A stretch of DNA of 64,000 bases. Source: Albitalea sp966211955 (GTDB lineage: Bacteria; Pseudomonadota; Gammaproteobacteria; Burkholderiales; Burkholderiaceae_C). The notes under the pieces are model-generated. The model was not told the origin of the DNA. It saw only the letters and a list, made by a program, of their open reading frames with translations, and ran no database searches. Each line of letters begins with the position of its first letter. Position 1 is the stretch's first letter. The DNA is taken from assembly GCA_966211955.1 (NCBI GenBank), contig CBIHOF010000006.1:1-64000 (forward strand). The letters are read 5' to 3'. The position numbers and the translations under genes were made by a program. Positions 23,916 to 32,259 of this stretch are shown piece by piece.

Positions 23916-24247
23916 GTTGCGCCATGACGTCGAGAACGCCGGGACGCACCCATGTGCGAATTGTGAAATCGCAGGGAACTCGCACCAAACGATCGCATCG
24001 AAGAGTGCAAGTCGCGGTGCCCGGCACTGCCAAGCTGCCGCGACCCGACACGTTTTTCGAGTTGCACAGCCTGTCGGCCTCGCCGACTGAAATCCCGCAG
24101 CGGTTCTCCTCCTCCCTCCTCCCTCCCTCCTTCGCTGCGGGGCGCTGTGCAGCCATCTTTCTACCGAAGCCCGCCGCCCGGCGCGGCCGGCTTCATCCCT
24201 TTGCACACCGAACGGCAGTGGGCGCCCTGCGCCCCGGCGCGTAAGCC
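23916..24247. other. Gene-free interval with a 30-base polypyrimidine tract
   Basis: No supported gene lies in these 332 bases. The notable element is a pure C/T run at 24104-24133 made of repeated CCTCCT and CCCT units. The other strand is therefore a purine run with many GG and GGG blocks, suited to triplex or quadruplex folding. It sits about 115 bases before the start of the lipid-modification operon, so it could affect that promoter. No clear -35/-10 pair was found. Confidence 0.5.
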
Positions 24248-25552
24248 ATGGCGCGCATCGCCGTCATCGGCTCGGGCATCTCGGGCCTGTCCGTCGCGCA
24301 TGGATTGCGCGGTCTCGCGGACGTCACGCTCTTCGAGGCGGGCGACTATTTCGGCGGCCACACGCACACGGTCGACGTCACGCTCGAGGGCCGCACGCAC
24401 GGCGTGGACACCGGCTTTCTCGTCTACAACGAGCGCACCTACCCGAACCTGATCCGCCTGTTCGCCGAGCTCGGCGTGGACACGGCCGCGTCGGACATGT
24501 CGTTCTCCGTCCAGGTACCAGACATCGGCCTGGAGTGGAGTGGCTCGGACATGAACAGCGTGTTTGCGCAGCGGCGCAACCTCGCTCGACCGGCCTTTTG
24601 GCGAATGCTGGCGGACATCGTCCGCTTCAACCGCATCACGACGGGTATCGCCGAGCGCGACGCGCAAGACGAGCTGCGCCAGCCAATCGGCGACTTCCTT
24701 GCTGACGGGCGCTTCAGTGCCGAATTCCGTGACTGGTATTTCCTGCCGATGATCGGTTGCATCTGGTCCTGCCCGACCGACCAGATGTTGCGCTTTCCCA
24801 TCGCGACCATGATCCGCTTCTGCCATAACCACGGGCTGTTGCAGATCGCCAACCGGCCGCGATGGTTCACGGTCTCAGGCGGCGCACGCAACTACGTGGA
24901 CAAGATGGTCCAGGCGATTCCAGACGCCCGCCTGCGCACGCCCGTGCACCGTGTGCGACGCGCCACGCACCCCAATGGCCGGCAGGAAGTCCTCGTCAGT
25001 ACCGACGCCGGCACCGAGCGCTTCGACCACGTCGTGCTCGCCTGCCACAGCGACCAGGCGCTCGCGCTGCTCGCCGACCCGAGTGCGCACGAGCACGAAG
25101 TGCTGGGCGCGATCCGCTACCAGCCCAACCTCGCGGTGCTGCACACCGACACCTCCATGCTGCCGCGCCGGCGCCTCGCCTGGGCGGCCTGGAACTACGA
25201 GCGAGCCATCGAAGGCTCGCGCGAGGAGGCCAGCGTCTGTCTGCACTACCTGCTCAATCGCCTGCAGCCGCTGCCGTTCGAGGCGCCTGTGGTGGTGTCG
25301 CTGAACCCGGTGCGCGACATCGACCCGGCGTCCGTGCACGGCCGCTTCGACTATGCCCACCCGGTCTTCGATGAAGCTGCCATCGACGCGCAGCGCCGCC
25401 TGCCGCGCCTGCAAGGCATCGGCGGCACCTGGTTTTGCGGCGCGTGGACGCGCTACGGCTTTCATGAAGATGGCCTGATGTCGGGGATCGCCGTGGTGAA
25501 CGCCATCAAGGACGAGCTCGCCGTGCCCGCGGCCGCGCAGGAGGCGGCCTGA
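24248..25552 (+). CDS. FAD/NAD(P)-binding oxidoreductase (amine-oxidase-like), first gene of lipid operon
   Basis: A 434-residue flavoprotein with an N-terminal Rossmann motif (IAVIGSGISGLSVAHGL, 4-20), FEAGDYFGGHTHTV, and a C-terminal FAD motif (GTWFCGAWTRYGFHEDGLMSG). The family is annotated as NAD/FAD-binding or amine-oxidase-like and is almost always next to DUF1365 and Cfa-like genes, as here. It probably oxidises or desaturates a modified fatty acyl chain; that is inference from context. The stop overlaps the next start by one base (TGATG). No signal peptide is present. Confidence 0.9.
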   Translation: MARIAVIGSGISGLSVAHGLRGLADVTLFEAGDYFGGHTHTVDVTLEGRTHGVDTGFLVYNERTYPNLIRLFAELGVDTAASDMSFSVQVPDIGLEWSGSDMNSVFAQRRNLARPAFWRMLADIVRFNRITTGIAERDAQDELRQPIGDFLADGRFSAEFRDWYFLPMIGCIWSCPTDQMLRFPIATMIRFCHNHGLLQIANRPRWFTVSGGARNYVDKMVQAIPDARLRTPVHRVRRATHPNGRQEVLVSTDAGTERFDHVVLACHSDQALALLADPSAHEHEVLGAIRYQPNLAVLHTDTSMLPRRRLAWAAWNYERAIEGSREEASVCLHYLLNRLQPLPFEAPVVVSLNPVRDIDPASVHGRFDYAHPVFDEAAIDAQRRLPRLQGIGGTWFCGAWTRYGFHEDGLMSGIAVVNAIKDELAVPAAAQEAA

Positions 25553-26337
25553 TGGCGCACGCGCTGATCGGCACCGGCCAGGTGCGGCACGCTCGACTGA
25601 AGCCGCTCTTCCATCAATTCGCCTACCCGACCTGGTTCGTGCTGCTGCCCATGCGCAGCCTGCGCGAGGCGCCCTGCAAGGCGCTGCCACGCAACCGCTT
25701 CGCCCTCGTGAGCTTCCACGACCGCGACCACGGCGACGGCCGCGCCGATTCGCTGCACTGGCTGGACGAATTGCTGACGCAAGAACGCGTGCGCGACGCA
25801 GACGGCGAGGTCTGGCTGCACTGCTACCCGCGCGTGCTGGGCTTTGCGTTCAAGCCGGTGAGCTTCTGGTATTGCCACCGGCGCGACGAGTCGCTCGCGG
25901 CCATCGTCGTGGAGGTGAACAACACTTTCGGCGAGCGGCACTGCTACCTGTTGCACGGCGCGTCGCTCGCCTGGGGCCGGGAGCTGCGGGCGGCGAAGGT
26001 GTTCCACGTGTCGCCGTTTTGCCAAGTGCTGGGCAGCTACCGCTTCCGCTTCATGCGAACCGACATGCATCCACTGGACGCGAGCCTGCGTATCCAGCCT
26101 CCTCGGACGGTCGTGCGCGTGGATCACGACGACGCCGAAGGCCCGCTGCTGCAGACCAGCGTGTCGGGCCGGCTGGCGCCGCTGACCCGGCGCTCGGTGC
26201 TCGCCGCGTTCGCGCGGATGCCGCTGCTCACGCTGGGCGTCGTCGCGCGCATCCACTGGCAGGCGCTGAAGCTGTGGAGCCGGCGCGTGCCGTTCGTTCG
26301 CAAACCGGACGCGCCGGGCCCCTTCCTGAGTCGTTGA
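25552..26337 (+). CDS. DUF1365 family protein
   Basis: A 261-residue protein of DUF1365, a family of unknown biochemistry that travels with Cfa-like methyltransferases. Recognisable phrases are GTGQVRHARLKPLFHQFAYP at the N-terminus, GFAFKPVSFWYCHR in the centre and FHVSPFCQVLGSYRFRF. The start ATG 25552 shares its A with the stop of the FAD oxidoreductase gene, so translation is coupled. The context suggests a role in making or handling modified membrane fatty acids. Confidence 0.92.
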   Translation: MAHALIGTGQVRHARLKPLFHQFAYPTWFVLLPMRSLREAPCKALPRNRFALVSFHDRDHGDGRADSLHWLDELLTQERVRDADGEVWLHCYPRVLGFAFKPVSFWYCHRRDESLAAIVVEVNNTFGERHCYLLHGASLAWGRELRAAKVFHVSPFCQVLGSYRFRFMRTDMHPLDASLRIQPPRTVVRVDHDDAEGPLLQTSVSGRLAPLTRRSVLAAFARMPLLTLGVVARIHWQALKLWSRRVPFVRKPDAPGPFLSR

Positions 26338-26386
26338 GCGCCATCGCGAAGAACCATCAGAAGACACGGATCCAGACACAGACGAC

Positions 26387-27604
26387 ATGAGCAGCAGCAC
26401 CTTCGCCCCACTGTCTCTCCCCGAATCGGCTCCGGCCGCAGCTCGCGCGGTGTTCCGGTTGATGAAAAACCTGCGGCACGGCACGCTGTCCGTGCAGATG
26501 CCCGACGGCACGACGGTGCTGTTCGGCACGCCCGGTGGCGGCGGACTGCGCGCGGCCATTCGCCTGCGCAACTGGACGGTCTGCGCCGAGGCGATGAAGT
26601 CGGGCGACATCGGATTCGCCGAAACCTTCATCGCCGGCGACTGGACCACGCCCGACCTCGTCGCCTTGCTGAAGCTCTTCATCGCCAACCGCGACGAGGT
26701 GGAGCAGGTGATCTATGGCACCTGGTGGGGCTCTCTGCTTTACCGCGTGAAGCACCTCCTCAACCGCAATTCGCGGGACGGCAGCAAGCGCAACATCCAC
26801 GCACACTACGACATCGGCAACGAGTTCTACAAGCTGTGGCTGGACCCGACCATGAACTACAGCAGCGCCTGGTTCGACGGCAACCTGGATGCGCCGATGG
26901 AGGTGGCGCAATGGGCCAAGGTGCGCCGTGCCCTGCGCGAATGCGGTGTGAAGGCGGGCGACCGGGTGCTGGAAATCGGTTGCGGCTGGGGGGCGCTGGC
27001 CGAAAGTGCTGCGCGCGACTTCGGTGCCACGGTGACCGGCGTGACCTTGTCCACCGAGCAGCTCGACTGGGCGCAGAAGCGGCTGGCCGATGCGAAGCTG
27101 CCCGGCCAGCTGCGACTGCAGGACTATCGCGACATCGACGATGGACCGTACGACGCCATCGCGTCGATCGAGATGTTCGAGGCGGTAGGGCGCGAGTACT
27201 GGCCGGGCTTCTTCAAGACCTTGCGCGAGCAGCTCAAGCCGGGCGGTCGCGCCTGCATCCAGAGCATCGTCATCCGCGACGACCTGTTCGAGCGCTACGT
27301 GAAGTCCACCGACTTCATCCAGCAGTACATCTTTCCCGGTGGCTTGCTGCCCAGCCCGAGCGAGTTTCGACGGGCGGCCGGCAGTGCAGGCCTGAAGGTT
27401 GTCAACGAGCTGGACTTCGGCGGCGACTATGCCCAGACGCTGCGCCGCTGGCGCGAGCGCTTCCTCGCGGAAGACGCACGCGTTCGGCGCATCGGCTTCG
27501 ACACGCGCTTCATGCGCATCTGGGAGTTTTACCTCGCGTACTGCGAAGCGGCGTTCGCGACCGGCAACACCAGCGTCATGCAGTTCACGCTCGTGAAGGA
27601 CTGA
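26387..27604 (+). CDS. Cyclopropane-fatty-acyl-phospholipid synthase-like methyltransferase with altered active site
   Basis: A 405-residue SAM-dependent methyltransferase of the Cfa family. It has HAHYDIGNEFYKLWLD (138-153), the SAM motif VLEIGCGWG (194-202), and YIFPGGLLPS in the C-terminal part. E. coli Cfa uses Cys139, Glu239 and His266, among others, to hold the catalytic bicarbonate. By eye alignment these become Ser160 (NYSSAWF), Glu265 (MFEAVG) and Gln292 (CIQSIVI). Two changes of three suggest it methylates an unsaturated chain without closing a cyclopropane ring, or makes another branched product. It starts 49 bases after the DUF1365 gene. Family is firm; product is inferred. Confidence 0.9.
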   Translation: MSSSTFAPLSLPESAPAAARAVFRLMKNLRHGTLSVQMPDGTTVLFGTPGGGGLRAAIRLRNWTVCAEAMKSGDIGFAETFIAGDWTTPDLVALLKLFIANRDEVEQVIYGTWWGSLLYRVKHLLNRNSRDGSKRNIHAHYDIGNEFYKLWLDPTMNYSSAWFDGNLDAPMEVAQWAKVRRALRECGVKAGDRVLEIGCGWGALAESAARDFGATVTGVTLSTEQLDWAQKRLADAKLPGQLRLQDYRDIDDGPYDAIASIEMFEAVGREYWPGFFKTLREQLKPGGRACIQSIVIRDDLFERYVKSTDFIQQYIFPGGLLPSPSEFRRAAGSAGLKVVNELDFGGDYAQTLRRWRERFLAEDARVRRIGFDTRFMRIWEFYLAYCEAAFATGNTSVMQFTLVKD

Positions 27605-27729
27605 GAGACCGGCGCGCGGGCCGTGGCCCCGTGCTGCGGCATCGATGGCCGCGGCCTGCGCAAAAGCATATTCCTCGGCGCACTCGGGCTTTGCGCCGGA
27701 TTCGTTCGGCCGCCCCTAGACTTGTTCGC

Positions 27730-28503
27730 ATGGCACTCAACCCGCGCATCACCGACTGGAATGGCCAGGTCGCCTGGCTGGTGGGTGCCTCCACCGGCAT
27801 CGGCCGGGCAACAGCGGCACTGCTGCACTCCCGCGGCGCCCAGGTGGTGGTGTCGGCCCGGCATGCGAAGGCCTTGCTCGGATTCGAGACAGAGCGACCC
27901 GGCAGCCTCGGCGTGCCGCTGGATGCCACCGATGCCCGCGCGGTCGCCGCGGCCCGCGACACCATCGTCGGGCGCTTCGGCCGCATCGACCTCGCGATGT
28001 ACTGTGCCGGTACCTACAAGCCGATGCGTGCGACGCACTTCGACCTCGCCGAGATGCTTGCTCACCAGCGCGTCAACTACGAGGGCGCGCTGCACCTGCT
28101 CGATGCCGTGCTGCCGGTGCTGACCGGCCAGAAGGCGGGCCACCTCAGCCTGGTGTCCAGCGTCGCGGGCTACCGCGGGCTGCCGAAGGCGCTGGCCTAC
28201 GGCCCGACCAAGGCGGCACTCATCAACCTCGCCGACGTGCTCTACATGGACCTGCATCCGCTGGGGATCGGCGTGTCGGTGGTGAACCCCGGCTTTGTCG
28301 AGACGCCGCTCACCGCCGGCAATGATTTCAGGATGCCTGCGCTCATCACGCCCGAGCAAGCCGCGCAGGAGATCGTCGGCGGCTGGGAGGCGGGGGAGTT
28401 CGAGATCCACTTCCCCAAGCGCTTCACGCGCTGGCTCAAGCTGCTGAGCCACCTGAGCGATGCGATGTACTTCCGTGCGATGAGGCGGGCCACGGGGCTG
28501 TGA
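27730..28503 (+). CDS. Short-chain dehydrogenase/reductase
   Basis: A 257-residue classical SDR. The NAD(P) motif GASTGIGRA lies near 19-27, the catalytic Ser in LVSSVAGYRG, and YGPTK gives the Tyr-Lys pair. PGFVETPLTAGND follows as usual. The enzyme should reduce or oxidise a keto/hydroxy group. It is the fourth gene of the lipid operon, 125 bases after the Cfa-like gene, and its stop overlaps the following NTF2-like start by one base. The substrate is presumed to be a lipid intermediate. Confidence 0.93.
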   Translation: MALNPRITDWNGQVAWLVGASTGIGRATAALLHSRGAQVVVSARHAKALLGFETERPGSLGVPLDATDARAVAAARDTIVGRFGRIDLAMYCAGTYKPMRATHFDLAEMLAHQRVNYEGALHLLDAVLPVLTGQKAGHLSLVSSVAGYRGLPKALAYGPTKAALINLADVLYMDLHPLGIGVSVVNPGFVETPLTAGNDFRMPALITPEQAAQEIVGGWEAGEFEIHFPKRFTRWLKLLSHLSDAMYFRAMRRATGL

Positions 28504-28946
28504 TGATGAACACCAGGTCCCACGACCCGCGCGTGCAGCACGTCGTCACCTTGTTCGAAACGCTGACGCTGGCCGACGTCAAGCGCCTGTCGCACTACTA
28601 CGCATCGAATGCGCGCTTCAAGGACCCGTTCAACGACGTGCACGGCGTGCCGGCGATCGAGCGCGTGTTCGCGCACATGTTCGAGGCTTTGCACGAGCCG
28701 CGCTTCGTCATCCGCGATGCCATCGTGCAAGGCGACCAGTGCTTTCTCACCTGGGACTTCCTCTTCCGATTCAAGCGCTTCAACGATGCGGTGCAGACGG
28801 TGCACGGCGGTTCGCACTTGCGCTTCGACGCCGAGGGCCTGGTGTGCCTGCATCGCGACTATTGGGACGCCGCCGAGGAGCTCTACGAAAAGCTGCCGCT
28901 GGTGGGCGCGCTCATGCGCTGGCTCAAGCGCCGCGCGACATCCTGA
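28503..28946 (+). CDS. NTF2-like protein, last gene of lipid operon
   Basis: A 147-residue NTF2/SnoaL-fold protein with VVTLFETLTLADVKRLSHYY, then ARFKDPFNDVHGVPAIERVF, the usual helix-strand opening of this fold. LTWDFLFRFKRF and GGSHLRFDAEGLV supply the beta sheet. Homologues are the usual final member of the FAD/DUF1365/Cfa/SDR cluster. ATG 28503 overlaps the SDR stop (TGATG); GTG 28500 or ATG 28506 are alternatives. Its role is unknown; an isomerase or binding function is typical of the fold. Confidence 0.88.
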   Translation: MMNTRSHDPRVQHVVTLFETLTLADVKRLSHYYASNARFKDPFNDVHGVPAIERVFAHMFEALHEPRFVIRDAIVQGDQCFLTWDFLFRFKRFNDAVQTVHGGSHLRFDAEGLVCLHRDYWDAAEELYEKLPLVGALMRWLKRRATS

Positions 28947-29104
28947 GGGTTCGCTGTAGGACAAGACGGATTGCCGCTGTGGGCTTCGTCCCCGGGCGGT
29001 AGCGAAGCTCCAACCCTTGTCGCGCCTTGTTGCGAAACGCAGCCGGCCGGGGCCGGTCCAAGCGTGCATGTCCACTGCGCGATGCGCACGAGAAGGAGCA
29101 TCAC

Positions 29105-29695
29105 ATGACCCGACACTTCGACATGCGAACCACTGCGATTGCGACCGTGACCGCAGCCGTGACGACGCTCGCCACCTTCGGCGCCCAGGCCATCGAAGCC
29201 ATGCAATGGAACCCGCAGGCTGGCTCGGCCACGCTCGCGTCCGAGGAGGCTTACGCCACCCACACTGCGTGGGCCACGGACCTTGGCGAAGCGACGCAGT
29301 TTCATGACGCCATCGCGCGCGACACGATAACGTCGCGCGCCGACGTCAAGGCCGACCTGAAGATGGCCAAGAGCCGCGGCCTGGTCAACGACACCGGCGA
29401 GGGCGGCGCATCCGACCGTGTGCTCGCGCAGCGCGAGGCCTTCGTCCACGAGGAGCACGACCGCCTGGTTGCACTCAACAATCAACCGGCCGCCGACCCG
29501 ATCGGCGAGATGATCTCCGCGATGGCGCCACCGAACGACTGGTTCTCCGACACCGCCTACGAGTCTTACACGCCTGACAGCTTCGAAGTCCTCAGCATGG
29601 CCGAGTACATGCCGCAGGACTTCGTCTACACGCTGCCGGCCGACGAGCAGGGCCAGCCCTTGGCGCGACGCGACGAGACGCTTGCCATGCGCTGA
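29105..29695 (+). CDS. Secreted DUF4148-like protein
   Basis: A 196-residue exported protein with a signal peptide (cleavage near TFGAQA). The mid-region GEATQFHDAIARDTITSRAD followed by VKADLKMAKSRG resembles DUF4148, a short repeat of burkholderial periplasmic proteins with the pattern S/TRAEVxAEL. The Pro/Asp-rich C-terminal half is unrecognised. ATG 29105 follows AAGGAG. It shares GEATQF and a related helix with the 94-residue protein at 59905-60189, so the two are probably distant paralogues. Function unknown. Confidence 0.78.
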   Translation: MTRHFDMRTTAIATVTAAVTTLATFGAQAIEAMQWNPQAGSATLASEEAYATHTAWATDLGEATQFHDAIARDTITSRADVKADLKMAKSRGLVNDTGEGGASDRVLAQREAFVHEEHDRLVALNNQPAADPIGEMISAMAPPNDWFSDTAYESYTPDSFEVLSMAEYMPQDFVYTLPADEQGQPLARRDETLAMR

Positions 29696-29704
29696 TCGAG
29701 CCTG

Positions 29705-30667
29705 TTAGCGCAGCCAGCCCTTGTTCCTGAAATACAGGAACGGGGCGGCCACCGAGGCGATCATCAGCCCAAGCGCATAGGGATAGCCGAGCGACCAGTC
29801 GAGCTCAGGCATGGCCTTGAAATTCATGCCGTAGATGCTGGCGATCAGCGTCGGTGGCAGCAGCGCGACGCTTGCCACCGAGAAGATCTTGATGATCTTG
29901 TTCTGGTTGATGTTGATGAAGCCGACGGTCGCGTTCATCAGGAAGTTGATCTTGTCGAACAGGAAGGTCGTGTGGCTGTCGAGCGAGTCGATGTCGCGAA
30001 GAATCTGCCGGGCTTCCTCGAACTGCTCGGCATTGAGCATGCGGCTGCGCATCATGAAACTCACTGCGCGGCGCGTGTCCATCACGTTGCGGCGAATGCG
30101 CCCATTCAAGTCTTCCTCCCGCGCGATGGCCGACAGCGCCTCGCCGGCGGTGTTGTCGTTCACGTCCTGCTTGAGCACGCGGTTGCTCACGGCTTCGAGG
30201 CTGTCGTAGATGCCTTCCAGCGCATCGGCGCTGTACTCGGCATCGGCGTCATAGAGCTTGAGCAGCACGTCTTTCGCGTCTTCGATCAACGCGGGGATGC
30301 GTCGAGCGCGAAGGCGCAGCAAGCGGAACACCGGCAGGTCCTCCGCGTGCACCGAGAACAGCACGCCCTTGAACAAGATGAAGGCCACGCGCACGTTGCG
30401 CGGCGTCTCGCCGTCGTCGATCAGGAAGTCGGAACGGATGTGCAATTCGCCGCTGTCTTCCTCATAGAAGCGCGCGGACTCTTCCAGGTCATCGTCGACC
30501 GCATCTTCGGGGATGGTCACGCCGAAGTGCTGTGCGATCCAGCCCTTTTCCTCGGGCGTGGGCTGCTCGAGGTCGACCCACACCGGCTGCACGTGGGCCA
30601 GTTCGTCGAGACTTTCGATTTCTTCCTGGAACAGCCGGCCGTTGGCCAGCGTGAAAACGTTCAGCAT
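29705..30667 (-). CDS. corA: Magnesium/cobalt transporter CorA
   Basis: A 320-residue CorA-type channel for Mg2+ (and Co2+). A large cytoplasmic N-terminal domain is followed by two C-terminal membrane helices. The signature Gly-Met-Asn is residues 280-282 (IYGMNFKAMPEL) at the end of the first helix, and the protein ends in YFRNKGWLR. Length and motif match the family. A strong GNRA-loop hairpin lies 17-40 bases before the start, in the untranslated leader. Confidence 0.96.
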   Translation of the reverse strand: MLNVFTLANGRLFQEEIESLDELAHVQPVWVDLEQPTPEEKGWIAQHFGVTIPEDAVDDDLEESARFYEEDSGELHIRSDFLIDDGETPRNVRVAFILFKGVLFSVHAEDLPVFRLLRLRARRIPALIEDAKDVLLKLYDADAEYSADALEGIYDSLEAVSNRVLKQDVNDNTAGEALSAIAREEDLNGRIRRNVMDTRRAVSFMMRSRMLNAEQFEEARQILRDIDSLDSHTTFLFDKINFLMNATVGFININQNKIIKIFSVASVALLPPTLIASIYGMNFKAMPELDWSLGYPYALGLMIASVAAPFLYFRNKGWLR

Positions 30668-31145
30668 GGGTGCTCCGGCAAGGCGAAGGCGCGGGAACGC
30701 GCCTTCGGGGCCTGGGTGCTAGCGGTTGCGGGGGAAGTCTGCGACCGTCTCACCCCGGTCGGGGCCTGCGTCAGGGCGCGGGCCTGCTGGAGTGGACGGT
30801 CACCGAGTAGGGGGCACGTCCAAGTCGGAACTCCGAGGAGCAGCAAAGACCGAAATTATGGCATTCGCCGAGGCTGCCGTGGCCGGGTGTTAGCGCTGGT
30901 GTCATTCGCTTGTCACACCCCCCGAACGCGTGCACACTGGGCCTCATCGACCCCGCGTCGAACCCGCACCGAATGCGCTTCCCGAGCCCTCTGCCTGCCC
31001 ACGACATCTCGTCGATTCCCTTCCCGTTGCCCGGCCTTCCAAACCTCCCCAGATTCCCCCGTCATCCGAAGCGCATTCCACACCCCACCTTTTCCCGCCT
31101 CTTCTCAATTCCCCGGTTCCCTCACCCCCTGTGAAAGGAGTACCC
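30668..31145. other. Long divergent interval between corA and hpf with a C-rich, G-poor leader
   Basis: No gene is supported in these 478 bases. Nearest hpf, 31021-31130 holds, by hand count, about 56 C and only 12 G in 110 bases, a strongly skewed stretch resembling a Rho-utilisation region or an unstructured leader. A possible promoter is TTGTCA at 30910 with CACACT 17 bases later (weak -10). The corA side carries the hairpin at 30684-30707. Confidence 0.5.
30684..30707 (-). promoter_or_regulatory. Hairpin in the corA 5' leader
   Basis: A perfect 10-bp stem (CGAAGGCGCG facing CGCGCCTTCG, plus-strand reading, 4-base loop) ends 17 bases before the corA start on the minus strand. Mg2+ transporter leaders are often regulatory, but no known riboswitch core is recognised here. 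Confidence 0.4.
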
Positions 31146-31487
31146 ATGAACCTGACGATCAGCGGTCACCATCTCGAAGTCACCCCGGCACTGCGCGAGT
31201 ATGTGCTCACCAAGCTAGACCGCGTCACGCGTCATTTCGACCAGGTGGTGGATATCAACGTGCTGTTGTCAGTCGAAAAGCTCAAGGAAAAGGAGCGCAG
31301 GCAGAAGGCCGAAGTCACGGTTCACGTGAAAGGCAAGGACATCTTCGTGGAGAACAGCCACGAGGACCTGTACGCCGCCATCGATCAGCTGATGGACAAG
31401 CTCGACAGGCAGGTCTGCCGTCACAAGGACAAGATCAGCGACCACCACCATGTGGCAGCCAAGCGGATGGACGCCACACCAACCTGA
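31146..31487 (+). CDS. hpf: Ribosome hibernation promoting factor
   Basis: A 113-residue short-form HPF/YfiA protein that binds the 30S decoding region and helps form inactive 100S ribosomes in stationary phase. It shows the family start MNLTISGHHLEVTPALREYV and the basic strand AEVTVHVKGKDIFVEN. The long-form C-terminal dimer domain is absent. ATG 31146 follows AAAGGAG. It leads hpf-ptsN-hprK; in many proteobacteria rpoN lies just upstream, but here corA does. A strong terminator follows 28 bases after the stop. Confidence 0.95.
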   Translation: MNLTISGHHLEVTPALREYVLTKLDRVTRHFDQVVDINVLLSVEKLKEKERRQKAEVTVHVKGKDIFVENSHEDLYAAIDQLMDKLDRQVCRHKDKISDHHHVAAKRMDATPT

Positions 31488-31515
31488 CACCGCCTTGAAG
31501 GTAACAGTGTCAACC

Positions 31516-31539
31516 AAAGCGGCCTTCGGGCCGCTTTTT
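31516..31539 (+). terminator. Rho-independent terminator after hpf
   Basis: AAAGCGGCC pairs with GGCCGCTTT across a TTCG tetraloop and runs into a five-T stretch. It separates hpf from ptsN, which therefore needs its own promoter or read-through. Confidence 0.92.
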
Positions 31540-31638
31540 GCTGCATATCGCACATCCCCACGAAGAGGGGGCCCAGTGGCGTTGCTGCGATGCAGCAGCC
31601 CGGTGCAAAATCTTCCGACTTGTTCGCACGTCGATTTT

Positions 31639-31644
31639 TATAAT
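31639..31644 (+). promoter_or_regulatory. Candidate -10 element before ptsN
   Basis: A perfect TATAAT lies 68 bases before the ptsN start in an AT-rich patch unusual for this genome. No good -35 is seen at 16-18 bases. The terminator after hpf makes a promoter here likely. Confidence 0.45.
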
Positions 31645-31711
31645 TTGCTGACCCGGCCGAAAGCGGGTGGCTGCCCAAGCCCAAGAGGTTGAAGGCGGCG
31701 CCTGAACCCCT

Positions 31712-32182
31712 ATGAACCGTCTCGCCGCCATCCTGCCCGCCAGCAACGTCCTCGTCGACGTGGACTCCACGAGCAAGAAGCGCGCGTTCGAGCACGCCGG
31801 ACTTCTGTTCGAAAACCAGCACGCCATTGCGCGTGCCACCGTCACCGACAACCTCTTCGCCCGCGAGCGGCTCGGCTCCACCGGGCTTGGCCATGGCGTG
31901 GCCATCCCGCACGGCCGCATCAAGGGCTTGAAGAACCCGCTTGCTGCCGTGTTGCGCGTGCAGCAGCCGATTCCCTTCGACGCGCCGGACGACGAGCCAG
32001 TGGCGCTGCTCATCTTCCTGCTCGTGCCCGAGGCAGCGACGCAGCGGCACCTGGAAATCCTCTCGGAAATTGCCGAGATGCTGAGCGACCGTGAGTTGCG
32101 CGAGCGCCTGAAGACCGAAGGTGACGCCGCCAAGGTCCACGAGCTCATCTCCAATTGGGAACCGCTCAAATCGGTCGCCTGA
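31712..32182 (+). CDS. ptsN: Nitrogen PTS enzyme IIA
   Basis: A 156-residue EIIA(Ntr) protein, the terminal phospho-acceptor of the nitrogen phosphotransferase relay that tunes potassium, nitrogen and envelope functions. The phosphorylated residue is His67 in GHGVAIPHGRIKGL. PIPFDAPDDEPVALLIFLLV is typical of the family. It precedes hprK, whose product acts on HPr, so the pair probably works in one regulatory relay. It starts 173 bases after the hpf terminator. Confidence 0.96.
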   Translation: MNRLAAILPASNVLVDVDSTSKKRAFEHAGLLFENQHAIARATVTDNLFARERLGSTGLGHGVAIPHGRIKGLKNPLAAVLRVQQPIPFDAPDDEPVALLIFLLVPEAATQRHLEILSEIAEMLSDRELRERLKTEGDAAKVHELISNWEPLKSVA

Positions 32183-32259
32183 GTCGCCCGCCCCGGCGGC
32201 GCCGCGTGTCCGGCGCTCGGTTGTTGTACCTTCGTGCTTCCTGCACTCAGGCATGACGC

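Noticed and set aside
23912..24244. Possible 110-residue gene between the peroxidase and the lipid operon
   Set aside because: No ribosome site, no domain, and the frame runs through the polypyrimidine tract.
26725..28503. Apparent fusion of a long N-terminal extension to the SDR
   Set aside because: The extension is an out-of-frame reading of the Cfa-like gene; the SDR begins at ATG 27730.
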